A stretch of DNA of 64,000 nucleotides, taken from Rhodoblastus sp963727035. Its GTDB lineage: Bacteria > Pseudomonadota > Alphaproteobacteria > Rhizobiales > Beijerinckiaceae. Positions 63,779 to 64,000 of the stretch are shown piece after piece. Made by a program: the position numbers and the translations under genes. The stretch lies in assembly GCA_963727035.1 (NCBI GenBank), contig CAVSEY010000018.1:1-64000 (forward strand), written 5' to 3'. The notes under the pieces are model-generated. The model saw only the letters and a list, made by a program, of their open reading frames with translations. It ran no database searches and was not told the DNA's origin. Numbering within the stretch: position 1 is the stretch's first letter; each line of letters starts with the position of its first letter.

Positions 63779-64000
63779 CGAGCGACGTCCACGCCCTCCC
63801 GGTTCAATTGCAGCCAAACCTTGCGCACGCCATAGACCTCGAAATTTTCGGCAAACATCCGCCGGATCGCAACTTTCAGCGCCAGGTCGCGCCGCGCCCG
63901 CTCGGAAAGCCTTGAGGGATCGGCGCGCTTGGCAACATGGGCGTGATAGGTGGAAGGGGCGATCGGCAAGACCTTGCAGATCGGCTCGACCCCATTCTTG
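63779..64000 (-). pseudogene. IS3-family transposase OrfB fragment, continues past the right edge
   Basis: Minus strand from the edge: KNGVEPICKVLPIAPSTYHA, HVAKRADPSRLSERARRDLA and MFAENFEVYGVRKVWLQLNR, then EGVDVARC, the N-terminal part of IS3 OrfB just before the rve integrase core. Homology stops near 63779, where TVARLM would be expected, so the DDE core is missing on this side. The upstream end lies beyond 64000. Confidence 0.85.

Noticed and set aside
1..64000. tRNA, rRNA and CRISPR arrays
   Set aside because: None recognised in the gaps between genes; no repeat-spacer pattern seen. A tRNAscan and CRISPR search would settle it.

Overview
The window is high-GC chromosomal DNA from an alphaproteobacterium, most likely of the Hyphomicrobiales (Rhizobiales). 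This is inferred from gene content: a CIRCE-controlled groESL, class II DAHP synthase, DUF2865 and DUF3300 proteins, egtBD, a GT21 ceramide-type glucosyltransferase, FIST plus orphan hybrid kinase, and small stress/membrane peptides typical of the group. A Beijerinckiaceae/Methylocystaceae-like host is plausible, but nothing here fixes the genus. I saw no rRNA, tRNA or CRISPR array.

Layout. 0-6.4 kb: divergent glycosyltransferases (GT2-GtrA and an ArnT-like GT39), SelO, a small secreted protein, CreA and a DODA-type dioxygenase; four of these six genes carry apparent frameshifts. 6.7-12.6 kb: envelope or unknown proteins (LysM, a triple-YbjQ protein, a DUF3300 protein with an S74-like tail, and a duplicated small secreted protein between two inverted repeat copies). 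12.6-18 kb: groES-groEL with CIRCE, an S49 protease, a di-haem peroxidase and a b561-like cytochrome. 18.3-24.3 kb: a P-type ATPase coupled to an AI-2E-type permease, then the ergothioneine genes egtB-egtD. 24.7-26.3 kb: CsbD and tiny membrane proteins. 26.3-32.1 kb: a REP/RAYT relic, two type I sulfatases and an unrecognised protein, several frameshifted. 32.1-38.2 kb: thiO behind a TPP riboswitch, then the O2-independent ubiquinone genes ubiT-ubiU-ubiV facing ubiD-ubiX across an FNR/FixK-type palindrome. 38.3-49 kb: aromatic-pathway entry enzyme, DUF2865 protein, anion permease, gltX, GT21, a putative caspase-like secreted protein and nadE. 49.1-55.6 kb: nosX-like ApbE and nosR facing a FIST sensor (NosP-like), a hybrid kinase (NahK-like) and a cytochrome c. 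55.7-56.9 kb: folB and a pteridine-reductase-like SDR. 57-64 kb: a mobile-element-rich end with a group II intron, an mgtA truncated against an IS630 relic, a Spy-like gene with a second inverted tail fragment, and IS5 and IS3 fragments.

How the genes work together. Two adjacent themes concern low oxygen and nitrogen oxides: UbiTUV supports ubiquinone hydroxylation without O2, with UbiD/UbiX decarboxylation beside it under a shared FNR-type site, and NosR/NosX sits back to back with a putative NO-sensing FIST-kinase pair, although nosZ is not in the window. A recurring intergenic element (five copies, one carrying the C-terminal coding end of a REP-associated transposase) links several otherwise unrelated intergenic regions. 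The many single-base frameshifts are confined to 0-6.3 kb, 27.7-31.2 kb and one site at 49.26 kb, and could be sequence errors or real decay.
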